Program-made: the position numbers and the translations under genes | Shown here: positions 31,099 through 42,338 of the stretch, in pieces | Numbering within the stretch: position 1 is the first letter of the stretch | Layout: each line of letters opens with the position of its first letter | The notes under the pieces: model-generated | The model's input: the letters and a program-made list of their open reading frames with translations, nothing else | What the model was told of the DNA's origin: nothing | Databases searched by the model: none | From: Allomyces macrogynus ATCC 38327 | Taxonomy: Eukaryota > Blastocladiomycota > Blastocladiomycetes > Blastocladiales > Blastocladiaceae | Assembly (NCBI GenBank): GCA_000151295.1 | Contig: GG745376.1 | Location: forward strand, 84,366 to 129,430 | DNA length: 45,065 bases | Direction of reading: 5' to 3'

Positions 31099-32606
31099 AT
31101 GGCCAGCACTTCAACCGCCGCGACGACCGCGACGCTAGCCGCTGCGGGAGCTCGCAGCACCCGCCCCCTTCGTGCACGCCGTGTTGGGCACCATGCGTAC
31201 ACGGCCGCACCAAGCGCTCGGCGGACCGTGATCATAGCCGCTGCTGCAATGCTCGCAGCCATGCTGGTGGCGCTGATCACCGTGCACGCCGCGCCCGTCC
31301 CGATCCCACAGGCCGCGTCGTCGAGCCAGCTCGGTGTCCCCGCGCTCGCCGTGGTCCCAACGGTCAGCTTTTCCATGCCGACGGTGCCGACCGTCTCGGT
31401 CCCGTCGCCGACGCTCGAGCCGCCGCAGACGATTTCTTCCCCCACGTTGCCAAGTCCGACCAGCACGAGTCCGCCACCGCCGCCAAGTCCCTCGAGCAGT
31501 GCGCCACCCGTCACGCCGCCGCCATCGTCGTCATCACGCGCAACTTCCTCGGCTGCACCGACCTCGCCGCCCGCGTCGTCGAGTTCCCCGACCCCTACGG
31601 TGTCGGCGACCGCGAGCGGGACGACGGGAGCGCCGACGAATCAAGTCACGGCCGCGGGCACGCCAACGATCCTCTCTGCCACCTCTGATCCGCGTTCAAC
31701 CGACTCGTCGGCGTCGTCGTCCTCATCCACAACCTCTTCGGGCATGTCCTACCCGCTGGCCCTGGCCATTGGCATCGTCGGCGGCTCCCGCTGTGATTGT
31801 GGGCCGCACTCGTCGTCGCCATCCGGTGGCGCCGCCGCCGTCAAAAAGCGGCCCACGCCATGTTCGTCCCGCCCGCCCGCACGCAGCAGCAGTGCTCGCG
31901 CGCGCCGAGAGCCTGACGCCCGTCGCGGTCCATCCGACACCGCGCACGTCGCAGACGCAGGCCGCAGCCGGTGGTCGTTATTGACTAACGGACGACAGTA
32001 CCGACCGGAACAGCGTGCACTCGGGGAAACGTATCTCCGCTCGGCGTGCGCCCAGCGCCTACACCCCTTGTCGTATCCCGCTCGCCGTCCCCGACCGCGT
32101 CCCCCGCACTGCGTGCGGCCGCAGCGTCGCCGATGGCCCGTGCGTCGTCAGCGGCGCTCCCGCCCCCGTCGTCGCCCATGGTCCGCGCGGCGTCCCCCGG
32201 ACCCGCGCACCGGTCGCCGACACCCTTGGTCGTGACTCCCGTTGGGCCCGCACAGCGGCCCGTAGCGGTCCGCTCGGCGTCCCCGGCGGTATCGCATATT
32301 CCGCTGGTGATGCCTTCGCCCCGGCTCGCGCCGTCGGGCAGTGCCGATCCGCTCTATGTTCCTGCCAATATGGCGCCGACGGTGAGCGTGCATTCCGGTG
32401 GGGTTGGGCCGCGGCCGGGCACGCCGACGCCGGCATTGGCGGCGGCGGTGGCGCGCACGCGCAGCGGGTCGATTGGGACGGCGACGACGAGTACGCCAGG
32501 GGTAGGGGCGACATCGCCGATTGGCGTGGGCACGGTGACGCGGTACTTGCCGGTCGCACACGGTGGAAGCGTCGCGGAAAGCGGCGAACAGCAGCATCAG
32601 CCGTGA
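31099..32606 (+). CDS. Ser/Pro/Thr-rich single-pass membrane protein (model uncertain)
   Basis: The N-terminus has a basic region followed by a hydrophobic stretch (VIIAAAAMLAAMLVALITV), which I read as a signal peptide or anchor. About 150 residues dominated by Ser, Pro and Thr follow, typical of heavily O-glycosylated fungal wall or sensor proteins. A second membrane segment near 31745-31830 (YPLALAIGIVGG...AALVVAIRWRRRR) ends with a basic stop-transfer cluster. It is only complete if the phase moves by one base twice inside about 60 bp. A Ser/Pro-rich tail then runs to a stop at 32606 (SESGEQQHQP-like end). A GACTAAC branch-like site and CAG at 31984-31998 suggest an intron before the tail, but its 5' end is unclear. 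The architecture resembles cell-wall stress sensors, but I see no WSC or other domain. Confidence 0.45.
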
Positions 32607-32824
32607 GCAGAGCGGGGGAAGGCAGCGATTTGTGATGGGCGGTCTGTATTTACCCACGGAGGAGCGATTGGCGAGGAGGGAGCGTGTAGAAATGGAGATA
32701 TCCAAGCGTCATTGCGTGCCATTTTACTTTGTTCTGCGCTCTTATTGACCTGTCTTCGATTTGAAACGTGACCGCGAATATCGCCACAGTCACGTCCCTG
32801 CAAATCGGATGATGGGAGGAGATG

Positions 32825-32870
32825 GATGCGTTTTTTCGATGCGTTTTTTCGATGCGTTTTTTCGATGCGT
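32825..32870 (+). repeat. 13-bp tandem repeat
   Basis: Three perfect units of GATGCGTTTTTTC at 32825-32863, followed by a fourth that diverges after GATGCGTT. It lies between the Ser-rich protein gene and the LYS1 promoter. Confidence 0.9.
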
Positions 32871-33171
32871 TCTGTTTCGCCAATATGCTTCTGGTTGGCT
32901 TCCACCAAGGGGCGTCGAGCGCGTCGCCGACCATGCACACCGCGGCGGGCCGGGCGACCAGCGCGCGCACGACTCGACCGTGGTGGGCGTGTTTGAGCCA
33001 GCGCGATGCGATGGACTATGCTTGCCACGTCGGCCGAGATTTGATGTCCATGACCCATCCCCAACCAAACCCACCGCCACCGTTGACCATCTGGCCGCGA
33101 CTTGTTCCTTGATCCGTCGCCGCCCTTGATCAGTCCCCCATGCATCCAACCCCCGACGGCCCCGCGAACGG

Positions 33172-33179
33172 TATAAATA
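33172..33179 (+). promoter_or_regulatory. TATA box of LYS1
   Basis: TATAAATA, 79 bp before the initiator codon at 33258, with a C-rich leader between. Confidence 0.7.
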
Positions 33180-33257
33180 CAGGACGCCCCGCAGCGCTCT
33201 TCGAGCTCCCTATCTGCGCGCCTCCCGACCAACAACAGCGCCACCAACCTCGCCAAG

Positions 33258-34540
33258 ATGTCGATCACCACCGCGCCCAACATGCCGCACCTGTGGCTGC
33301 GTTCCGAGAAGAAGGCCATGGAGCACCGCTGCGCGCTCACTCCCACGCACGCGCGCGCGCTGCTCGCGGCCGGGTTCCAAATCACCGTGGAGCGGTCGCC
33401 CGCGCGCATCTTTGACGACGCCGAGTACGCGGCGCTCGGGGTGCCCGTTGGTCGACGAGCACAGCTGGCAGACGGACGCGCCCAAGGACGCGATTATTCT
33501 CGGGCTCAAGGAATTCCCGGACGAGGGACACGTTTGCGCTCTCGCACCGCCATATCCTGTTTGCGCACTGCTACAAGCACCAGGACGGCTGGCAGAACGT
33601 GCTCGACCGGTTCCAGCGGGAAAATGGCACGCTTTACGACCTCGAGTTCTTGAACGACCCGGATTTCGGGCCGTCCGTGTCCGCCGCGTTTGGGTTCCAG
33701 GCTGGGTTTGCCGGGTGCCCGCCCGTCGGGCTCGACGTGTGGGCGTCGAAGACTGAGGAAGGAGGCGACGTACGTGCAGTTTTTTTATCCGACTCTGTGA
33801 CGTGTCGTTTGAACCAGAATTCTAACGCACGACCACTTCGCTCGCTCTGCTAGCAACTTCCCCGCGATCCACGCCTACCCGAACGAGGACCTGCTGCTGA
33901 CGCACATCCGCTCGCGCCTCGCGCCACGGGCCGTGACCTGCCTCGCGTTCTCGTCATGGGCGCGCTCGGCCGTTGCGGCCGCGGCGCCGTGGCGTTCCTG
34001 ACCAAGGCCGGGATCCCGCTCGACCACATCACGCAGTGGGACATTGCCGAGACGCGTGTGGGCGGCCCCTTCCCGACGATCGCCAACGACCACGACATTT
34101 TCATCAACTGCATCTACCTGACGTCCAAGATCCCGCCGTTTTTGACGCAGGCGCACCTGGACGCGCCCGAGCGCCGGTTGACCACGGTCGTCGACGTGTC
34201 GTGCGACCCGAATTCGCCCAACAACCCGCTGCCCTTCTACAACACGCACTCGACGTTTGCGAGCCCGACCGTGCGCGTGCCGGCCGAGAACGGGGCCGTG
34301 CATGTGGTCGCGATCGACCATTTGCCGTCGCTGCTCCCGCGCGAGTCGTCCGAGAAGTTTGTCGAGGATTTGATGCCGTCGTTGCGCGCGCTCAAGGTCG
34401 TCGACGCGGAGTTGCGCGGGTACGAGGCCGAGAACGTGTCGGATGAGGACGTGCATATGGCCAAGGTCTGGCGCGACGCCGAGGTGTTGTTCCACTCGAA
34501 GCTTGCTGAGCTGGACGCCGACCGTGCGGCGCAGGCGTAG
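33258..34540 (+). CDS. LYS1: Saccharopine dehydrogenase, NAD+, L-lysine-forming (with apparent frameshifts)
   Basis: Last enzyme of the alpha-aminoadipate lysine pathway: saccharopine plus NAD+ gives lysine and 2-oxoglutarate. Recognisable segments in order are [72 protein letters not shown], the NAD-binding [29 protein letters not shown] and [16 protein letters not shown]. Together they cover the whole family length. One intron lies between about 33745-33775 and 33853; its 5' end is unclear. Relative to a continuous protein, the sequence has one extra base near 33449 (VP|LVDEH), another near 33530 (PDEG|TFALSH) and one missing near 33918 (RLA|GRDLPRV). Conservation elsewhere is excellent, so these look like sequence errors. 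If real, the gene would be inactive and the organism would need lysine or another copy. Confidence 0.85.
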
Positions 34541-34934
34541 AATGTTAGGGTGGAGAAACAACAGTAGGAAGCGATATATATATATCTTTTTGACTTGCTT
34601 CTTTCTCAACCCTGGAATTCTACTTTCGGGACAACAACTAGTCACCCCCGGTCTGACGGAACGTTCACGGGAGCTGAACCTTGCCAGGCTGCGATGGTCC
34701 ATGACCAGACAAGCCCCAGTAAATATAATGCTGTGAACCTCAGAGAGTCCAGCACGGGCCAAGGCAGACGACAACCAAACGTTCGATCTCCCGAGCTGAA
34801 TTCCGACGAGACAGTGGGCTGAGGAAGACATAATCAAGTGGATTGTGAAAATATACACAATATGTTAAGCCGCCAACATTTCGAAAGCAGCAAATTGCGC
34901 CGAACGCGGTGCTAACGCTGACATTTAAGGTTTA

Positions 34935-35010
34935 TACGCTGTCTGTGAATCGAACCCACGACAACACTAGAGCCCCATCACCAACGCATTTGCTGGTGTG
35001 GCCTGCTCAA
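34935..35010 (-). other. tRNA-like relic
   Basis: The minus strand has GGTTCGATTC (34947-34956), a good internal B box, in a T-arm-like setting. Only three of five T-stem pairs form, and no matching acceptor or D arm is found. It is probably a dead tRNA or tRNA-derived repeat. Confidence 0.3.
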
Positions 35011-35844
35011 GCACTAGTTGGACCTCTTTTATTGTGCCAAACATGGGCACCAGCTTTCACGTGGTGACGCTCAATGTGCTTGGACGCAAGGTCGGAAGTG
35101 ATGTGGTGCAGAGCGGGCTGTCTTCGCCAAAGGGAAACTGCAGACTGCGATGGGCGCGACTGCTTTGTATTAATAGACAAGACAAGCGACGCGACCAATC
35201 CTCAACACAACGAGAGGAACGCGAGCCTGGCGGTTCGCGAAAGACCACGCGCCGCTGGTGCGACCCAGTCGCACTGTCGCGTCGCTCATGGCAACCATCA
35301 GCAGTGAGCCCAACCATGTCGCCCAGAACACAGTTGCGGCTCGCTTCGGACGCCGTGGATGCAGGCGCAGCTGCGAGGCTCTGAGAATGATGAGCCACAT
35401 GTCCAAGTTACCAAAATTCGACATGTCACTGAGTGCAAGCAGTTCCGCGTGATCTGAAACGATGGCTGCAGCCTCCACAGCAAGGAGAATCTAGGTGATC
35501 GTAGGTGGTGTGTGACTTCTGACCAGACAAAATGTGTGCGACTGGAATGGTTGGCAGATTTCATTTTGAGAACTATGATTCTGTGCACGTCATCATTTCC
35601 AGCATTTACTGTTTCATGATTTCTGCTTGAGATTGATGCAAGTCCTGTGTGGATGGAGAGACAAAGTCTCCGAGTTCGTGATCGAAAAGATGGAGCAGCG
35701 CCAAGGCGCGATCAAGCGCTCATGTTGGATGAATGTGTGGGTTAGTCTCCAAAAGATGTTTCGATCATTGCTAATGAGATGGAAACAGTGTTTGGTGCAG
35801 TCCAAAATGAAGGAATAAAATTAGCGACCTAGTTCCTGGTCACA

Positions 35845-35930
35845 AGCTTCGTCGGGGAATCGAACCTATGACAGCCGACCTTAGTGTTCCCAGCGTCATC
35901 CAAATCCACTCATGACACGCTATTCCTCAC
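35845..35930 (-). other. tRNA-like relic
   Basis: The minus strand has GGTTCGATTCC around 35857-35866. About 45 bases upstream on that strand is GAGTGGATTTGG, which resembles a degraded A box and is similar to the element at 44887. The T stem is mismatched, so it is not a working tRNA. Confidence 0.3.
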
Positions 35931-36276
35931 ATATGCGGCCTGTTGCTGGCATGTTTCGTTGCGCTGCTGGGAGGGCAACAAGGCCGCAAAGCGCGAGTAA
36001 GTAGAAGCTGCAGGAAGAAGAGCGGTGACTGCAAACACAAGGGGCAAAACGTATTGTGTACTTGTATCAACCAAAAACCACCTCGACCCGGGCCAACCGA
36101 CGCAACCCAAACGGACGAGCAGAACAGCCGGACAGGCGTGCAAAGCAAAGCAAACGAGCGAATGAATCCACCGACCAAGATATCTACGGGCGGCCGAGGG
36201 TCACGAGCACTAGCATCGACAGCAACCCAAACGTCAGCATCCGCGAACCCGCCACACACGAACCGACCCGCAAGAA

Positions 36277-36927
36277 TCAATCCGACGCACCCTTGACGAA
36301 CTCCTCGTAGTTGATGAGACCATCGCCATCGACATCGGCGGCCACGAGCATCTCATCGACCTCGTCCTGCGTGAACTTGAGCCCAACCGAGTCGAGCGCG
36401 TACCGGAACTCGGACGGCGTAATCGAGCCCTTGTGCTCCGGGTCGAGCGTGTGGTAGAGCTCCTTGATACCGGCCTCGCAGTCGACATCCTCCATCGAGT
36501 GCATCAGCTGCAGGTACTGGTCGAGCGAGACGGAGCCGGTCGGCGACACGCGCGTCACCATCTCCTGCACCTCAGCGTCGGACGCATTCAGACCCACCGA
36601 GCGCATCACCGCCGACAGCTTGGCCGCCGTAATCGTGCCCTCGTTGTCTAGTGGAGAGGAGAGACGGGGTCGGTCAGGTCCGATGCGAAGTGGCACACAC
36701 GAATGCACTCACGCAAGCGGAAGAGGGCCGATGGAACACTTACTCGTGTCGAACTTGGTAAACGCCTCCTTCAGCTGCTGGGTGTGCTCGTCGATGTGCG
36801 TCTAGACGTTCGTCGGTCGAGGCACCGCCAAGTCGGTTGGTCAAGCTGGTCGGGTAAAGTAGGCGCCATCTGGCCGCTGCGGGCGGTCTGGCATCGAATG
36901 CAGCAAGTTGGGCGGGGTCGGTACCAT
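36277..36927 (-). CDS. Calmodulin-like EF-hand protein
   Basis: A small calcium sensor of 143 residues. The exons are the ATG alone (36927-36925), 36801-36744 and 36647-36277, with introns of 123 and 96 bp (GTACCG...CTAG and GTAAGT...CTAG). The intron directly after the initiator codon is an old feature of calmodulin genes. EF-hand 1 (loop DTNNEGTITAAK) has Lys instead of the usual Glu at position 12. EF-hand 2 (VSPTGSVSLDQY) has lost its ligands. EF-hand 3 (DPEHKGSITPSE) is near-canonical and EF-hand 4 (DVDGDGLINYEE) is perfect. So probably only the C-terminal lobe binds calcium firmly. It is shorter and more diverged than true calmodulin, so a specialised calmodulin-like or myosin-light-chain-like role is possible. 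A TATA-like CATAAAT lies about 85 bp upstream. Confidence 0.85.
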
Positions 36928-37626
36928 GGTGGTCGAAGGTACAGAGACGGTGCAGAGATGGTGCTCGGGAGGATGGAGAACTGGAGCAGGACCGCGCGGG
37001 TGGGCGGCAAGATTTATGGCCGGCGGGAGAGCCTAGAAGGGCGCGAGCGGCGACACCGGCGCACTTCGCCTCACCCCCGCGTGCATCGGCCGGCCTGTGG
37101 TTGCGGGCTGCAGCCGGCCTGCGCGGCAAGCAACAAGCAGGGCAAATCTAAATGATTTGGGGCAGCAAATGAAGTTGGCGCCTGTCATGTGAGGGGTGCG
37201 CGAACAGGGCTTGTTCCCCTTTTTCGCGATTTTCGGCAGCAAAGTTGCGCTAAATTCGACCTTGTGGACGGCCTGCCACACCCATCACCACGCGTGGTGT
37301 CGTCGCTGATCGACGGACCGCCGGAGTCGCGACAACCAACGCCGCTGAGGTAAATGATTGCAATGGCCTGCTGCCACGGCCATGATTTCAACGATACAGG
37401 ACAAGAACAGTCGACGATGGAGGTCGCACGCCAGTCAATGCAGTGCCACGCTGCGGCACGACCAAGAGCTCCCAGCTGCAAGCATCGCACCGCACCACCA
37501 CGACGACTTTGGCGAGCTCGACCAGATTTATCGGCATGCACTCGCTCAAATGCACCCTCCCGCCAGCGACCAATACCGGAAACTTTGCGAGGTCCTCGCC
37601 GAGAGGCCTTGATCAACCTTTCCACG
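36928..37626. other. Intergenic between calmodulin-like and surface-protein genes
   Basis: The divergent promoters of both genes should lie here. A plus-strand frame ending at 37612 (with DDFGELDQIYRHALAQMHP) looks somewhat protein-like. It is either a small unrecognised gene end or chance. Confidence 0.35.
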
Positions 37627-40600
37627 ATGATATTGGTCGCCGTGCTGCTCGTGGTATTTGTCCAGTTGGCAATGGGCGCAACAGTACGCCCAAGCAGGGC
37701 ACCAATGTACCAATGGTAGCGTGAAAGCAACATTTTGGGACTTCTTGGCCAGCTGCTCATCCACAGTCGACATTCAACAACGGGATAGGTCCGTTGTGGT
37801 CCAAGGAAGCACTCCCGCGGCAGCTCCTGCTCTGTACCCGATCCTGCTGCCCGGCACCGACGTGACGTTCCTTGTTCAGATCGTGTCAAGACAGGTACAG
37901 CTCGCTGAGATGGCGTCGTCTTGGTGGAACAGTGACTGATCACGAAATTGCACCAGACGGGAAACGTTTGCACGTCGTGCGCGAGCGAGCTCCATGCGAT
38001 GGGAGGGTACCCGGCGCTCAACACGGCCAACGACCTGCTCACGTCCCGCTCCAACTGGACCGATGTCGTCGCAGTCCGCAACAGTACGTTGTTTCCGCTC
38101 GGATCGTGCCGCGTGCGCTCCGTTTTCTAATTCCGCTCCCCTTGTAGGCTTCAACTCGACCAGCGGCACGTGGGCATTCAACGCGACCACGTCCACCACC
38201 GCGGGTCTCGCACAAGTCACGGTTGAGGCCGATACGTTTGCGCCGCCCGTGCTCGTCACCAACGGCATGACCGAGCCGCAGACCATCTCGCTACTTGTGA
38301 CTGGGCTTATCACGGGGACGCCGAGCGCACCGCGGGTCCGTTTTCTAAGATACGAATCAATCACAGTCGCGGACCGAGAACTCATTCGAGATGCCTGTCT
38401 TGCAGTCGTCGTTGGGCACTCTGTCGGCCTTAACGTCGTTTCCGCCCTCATCGCCGCCGACACTCTCGCTCTCGACAGAAATGGCCGTCGTGAACGGCAC
38501 AGTCGCCGTGTCGCTCAACGAGTGGAAGTCGACCATGCAAGTGACCCAGTCGTGGAGCTCGCTGGCGAGCAGCCCGGTCGTCTGCTCGGGGTATACAGGC
38601 ATGGCCGTGCTCGACGCGAGTTTGCTCGCCAACTACGCGATTTTCGCCACGTCCAAGGGCGTCGTCGTTCACACGGTGCGTTCTTCACTCTCCCGAGCAC
38701 TCCACGTGGCTTTTCCTCCGACCCATGCATCCGTCATCACTCCCAGATTTCCACGGGCACGAGCCAACTCGTACTCAACTCGTGCGTCCCGAAACTCGTC
38801 GTGCGGCGGCACGGCTCGGCCGTCCTACCCAACTGCCACGGCGTCATGGCCATCAACACGTCGCAAATCTGGACCATTGACGAGTTGGGCGTCGCCGATG
38901 TCGTGGCCGACAGCGCAGGACGCACGCTCGCGCAGTACCTTGGGTCCTATGCGGCGGGCTTGACGATTGTCGATGCCGATTTCTCGGAACAGGCGTGCGG
39001 CGATATGGCCATTTTGGCTGAGATCAACGGGGCTTACTCGGTCATCACGCTGCACTCGGGCGTGTGGGGGGTCGAGTTTCAGTTTCCGACGACGATGCCG
39101 ATATGTACGTTTGGGGTTTCTTCTCGTGAGATTGAAGAAGGCAGGCAGGCAGTTCTGACTTTGTCGTTTGCGTGCTAGATTCGCCGTCGACGGCGTCAGG
39201 ATTGGTCATAAACGGAACGGGCGTTGTGTTCTCGGACGCGAGTATCACGACGAGCGGCACGCGGCCACTGACGCTCACAAGTATTTGGTACTCGCAGCTT
39301 CCGTCCAAGGACCTGTTTGTGTTTGGGTCGGCATTTCTCCAGAGGTACATGCCTCACGCGTTCAGTGATTGGTCGATTCGAGCACTCACGCGCGCACACA
39401 CGATCTAGTCCCAACGATGGCTCGTCGTGGGCGCTGCTGCAGTCGTACCCGAGCCCGACAATGATCACGAGCTTTGATTCGAGCTCGCAGGGGTACCGAT
39501 ATGCGTACCTGACGAGCGACAACGAGGTACGCTCCATCGACCTGGACTTGACTTTGATTTCGGCCGCTCACCACTTTCACGATTGCAAACGTAGCTATAC
39601 AGCGGCGCCAATACATCGCCGATGATCCTCCCGCTGACCGTCGTCCCCGACACGACCATTGCGATTCAATACGACTCGATCGACCAACCGTTCCTCATCT
39701 CGGCAATCCCCGGCACCGGCCTCGTCCGCACTGACCTCGACCTGACGGCGCTCTGGTCCTCGGCCGTCCTCGCCGCCTGGGCCACGGCCAACCCGGGCGC
39801 ACATCCCACTTCAGCGTGCCCGTACTCGTCGATTCTCGTGCGCGGATCCGTCGACCCACAGTACACGCGGCAGATTCCGCGCGCGGCCGTGGCGTTTGCG
39901 ATTGGCGCGAATAGCGTCGCGTCGCAGCTGCCGAAAGCGGTTTATTTGGATTATCAGCAGCAGTATGTCTGGACCGTGGATGTGACGCCGGGGGTAGGCG
40001 TGCCGCTTGCCGCGGCGCAGTTGATGGTGCACGAGTCGACAAGCAGTTGGGTGCGCGTCGTGGTCGCGAGGAAGGAGGTGCCGCTTGAGAACCGTGTCGT
40101 GTTTACGGTATGTTGTGATTCTAAGCTGGCAATGAGCGTGCGCATTGATTGATTATGACGAGGACGCTGACCGTGTTCTGCCGAAATAGGTCACGGTTAT
40201 CGACAAGGGCGCCTACCCGCTGCAGCAGTTCCCCGGCGAAACGGCCGCGGCCACCGTGCTCACCATGACCATGACCAACGGACAAGCGTGCCTCGACCTC
40301 GACGGCGCTCTACCCCCACTGATCGTCTATTCCGGATGCGCACCCATGTACTCGCTGACCGTGACCCCGCCAACAAGCATGCAATGTGTCGACCCGGACC
40401 CGACCCTGCCGTGCTTCTACTACGAAGTCGACTACACGCCGACCTTCCAGCTGGTCGACAGCGTCACGGGCACGAGCACCAACTACACGGGCCCGTACAC
40501 GCTGCAACTCGTCGGCGGCGGGCTCAAGCGCGACCTCGTCACGTCCTTCCCCGACACGTCCCTCGCGTCGATCAACACGCTCACATGGACGCCCTCGGCC

Positions 40601-41286
40601 GACGGCGTTCCGGCCCTCGGCAACGGCCTGTATATCTACAACGCCTCGACCAACGCCGTCTCGTGGGTCTGTTCGGGCACGTCCCCCTGCGCCGCCGTCT
40701 TCCCGACGTTCCCGGACCCGGCCGAGTACCTGTTTCAAATCATCGTCTCAACCGCCAATGTCACGCAAGGGGTGTCCTACTGCCGGCTCGATACGACGTA
40801 TATGATCCGGGTGTATGGATTACCGCTCGATTTCTCGACGTCGCTCGTGACTACGGGCGCAACGCTCGCCATCAGCCTGGGGGCTCGTGCTGGTCGTCGC
40901 CGCGTGCCAGCGCCGCGCCCGCGACGCGCGCGATGTTGCAGGTCGTCCCCGAGCCGCCGGCACTGGATGGGGTTCCGCCGGTTGGGGCCGGACTGGCGGC
41001 GATGATGCCCGTGCAGCAGGTGTCGCGCCCGTCGAGTGCTGCGCGCGCGGTTGGGTTGTCGCGGCCGGGGTCGGGGAAGGGAAGGGTGGAGATGGCGGGC
41101 GCACCGGCACCGGGCGCGCCGGATGTGATGCGCGCGGAAAAGGATCTCGACAAGGGATCAAGCACGGCATTGGCGGGCGCCTCGGCGGCAGGAGCGGGAA
41201 CCGTGCCGCCGCTGCGTGCGATCTTGCGCACGCGGCCGGTGATCCCAGAGGACGAGGAGCAGATGATGGGGTCGGGAGAGACGTAG
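37627..41286 (+). CDS. Large orphan cell-surface protein, nine exons, single pass
   Basis: I recognise no family. A signal peptide (MILVAVLLVVFVQLAMGA) starts at 37627. Exons: 37627-37894, 37957-38083, 38148-38335, 38391-38675, 38747-39104, 39179-39344, 39409-39526, 39595-40107 and 40190-41286. The introns are 55-82 bp, have GT-AG ends and keep consistent phases at every join. The roughly 900-residue outer part is rich in Thr, Ser, Val and Tyr, has many N-glycosylation sequons (for example NSTSG, NATT, NGTV, NYTG) and scattered Cys, suggesting beta-sheet repeats. A membrane helix near 40850-40905 (ISLGLVLVVAACQRRARD) and a ~110-residue cytoplasmic tail (to MMGSGET) follow. The phase moves by +1 three times: after the signal peptide (~37690), in the G run at ~40880 and near 40925. 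These are probably sequence errors. Total about 1,040 residues. Confidence 0.65.
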
Positions 41287-41594
41287 TGGGTGAGGAGGAG
41301 GCCGGGATGGGGGACTTGGGGTGCAGCTGCGGTGCAGATTGCCTGACTGGAATTGAAGTGAAGTGAAGTCGATGGTGTGCCGTGATAAATGCGTGTGGAC
41401 AGATGTGGCAGGCCGTGCACGCCCCAGAATGCAGCAATCACGATGGAAGTGACGGCACGTGACTGGTCGCCAGACAGGCGCGGGACGGCCCGAGCCTTCA
41501 GTCGTGTTGGGCAACGGCAGCGTTGCGCAAGGAGACCGACTCGCGACCGCCCGTCGAGGCTCTCCCTTCCGCCAACTTCCACATCGACGCAACC

Positions 41595-42338
41595 ATGGTC
41601 TACGTCGGTCTCACCAAGGGCTACCCCACCACCAAGCGCGCTCTCAAGGAGAAGCAGGTGTCGCGCAAGGGCGTATGTGTCCCTCCTCGCCGCCTTGACC
41701 ACTCGTTCCGTCGGTGCCGCCCGCTCGCCGCTTTGCTCGCTCGTTCCCGCTCGTTCCCGCTCCCTCGAACGCTCGCACGGACGCTGCGGCGCTCGCCGTC
41801 GCTCATGCGGGCAGCCGATCCCGCCGTCTGCGGGGCTCGTGCGGACTTTTTCGGCCAGTTGCCGCCGTCCGGGTCCGACCGCCGCTTGGTCACGCACAAG
41901 GCGACCCGCTTTTCGCCGTGCAAACGACCCTCGAGCGGCATTGGAGCAAGGCGGGCGGCCGTAACGACTGCGGTGCCGACGGAACAATCGTTTCCACCGT
42001 CGTTCATTTCCTGACTCCCTGCTTTTCCTCGTTGCGCCCACTTTCCAGGTCCAGTCGAAGCGCACCAAAGTTCGTTCGCTCGCTCGTCCGCGAGGTCTCG
42101 GGCTTTGCCCCCTACGAGAAGCGTGTCATGGAATTGCTCAAGAACTCCAAGGACAAGCGCGCCCGCAAGCTCGCCAAGAAGCGGGTACGCACGACCCTGG
42201 TGTTTGGTTGTCGCTGCGCGACCGGTTGGCTCACTCCTGCTCTGCCGCACTTTGTAGCTCGGGACCCTCTCGCGCGCCAAGAGCAAGGTCGAGGAGCTCT
42301 CGACGATCATCTCGGAGTCGCGTCGTGCCCAGCACTAA
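41595..42338 (+). CDS. RPL36: 60S ribosomal protein eL36
   Basis: A component of the large ribosomal subunit, about 97 residues, as usual. Exon 1 is 41595-41672 ([20 protein letters not shown] and on to SRKG), exon 2 is 42049-42184 ([20 protein letters not shown]) and exon 3 is 42258-42338 ([18 protein letters not shown]). The first intron is 376 bp, long for this window; the second is 73 bp. Exon 2 reads ACC AAA GTT CGT where the family has Thr-Lys-Phe-Val-Arg. One extra base (A or G at 42067-42070) must be ignored to obtain [12 protein letters not shown]. Because eL36 is essential or nearly so, this is most simply a sequence error, unless another copy exists. Long first introns are common in ribosomal protein genes. 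Confidence 0.93.

Larger units (their letters stand above)
34541..36276. other. Long intergenic stretch with tRNA-like relics
   Basis: No protein gene is supported. A minus-strand open frame at 35170-35478 has a hydrophobic middle (MWLIILRASQLRLHP, TWLGSLLMVAMS) but no family I know. Two B-box-like elements on the minus strand are listed separately. Confidence 0.4.

Noticed and set aside
32825..32870. CRISPR-like array
   Set aside because: Units are 13 bp in direct tandem with no spacers, in a eukaryotic genome. No cas-like genes are present.
41673..42048. A small gene inside the long first intron of eL36
   Set aside because: Plus-strand frames there are Ser/Arg/Pro-rich and unlike any protein. 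Long first introns are common in ribosomal protein genes.
42061..42075. Programmed +1 frameshifting in eL36
   Set aside because: No stop or rare codon at the site, no shared motif with the other shifted genes, and not known for eL36. A sequence error is simpler.
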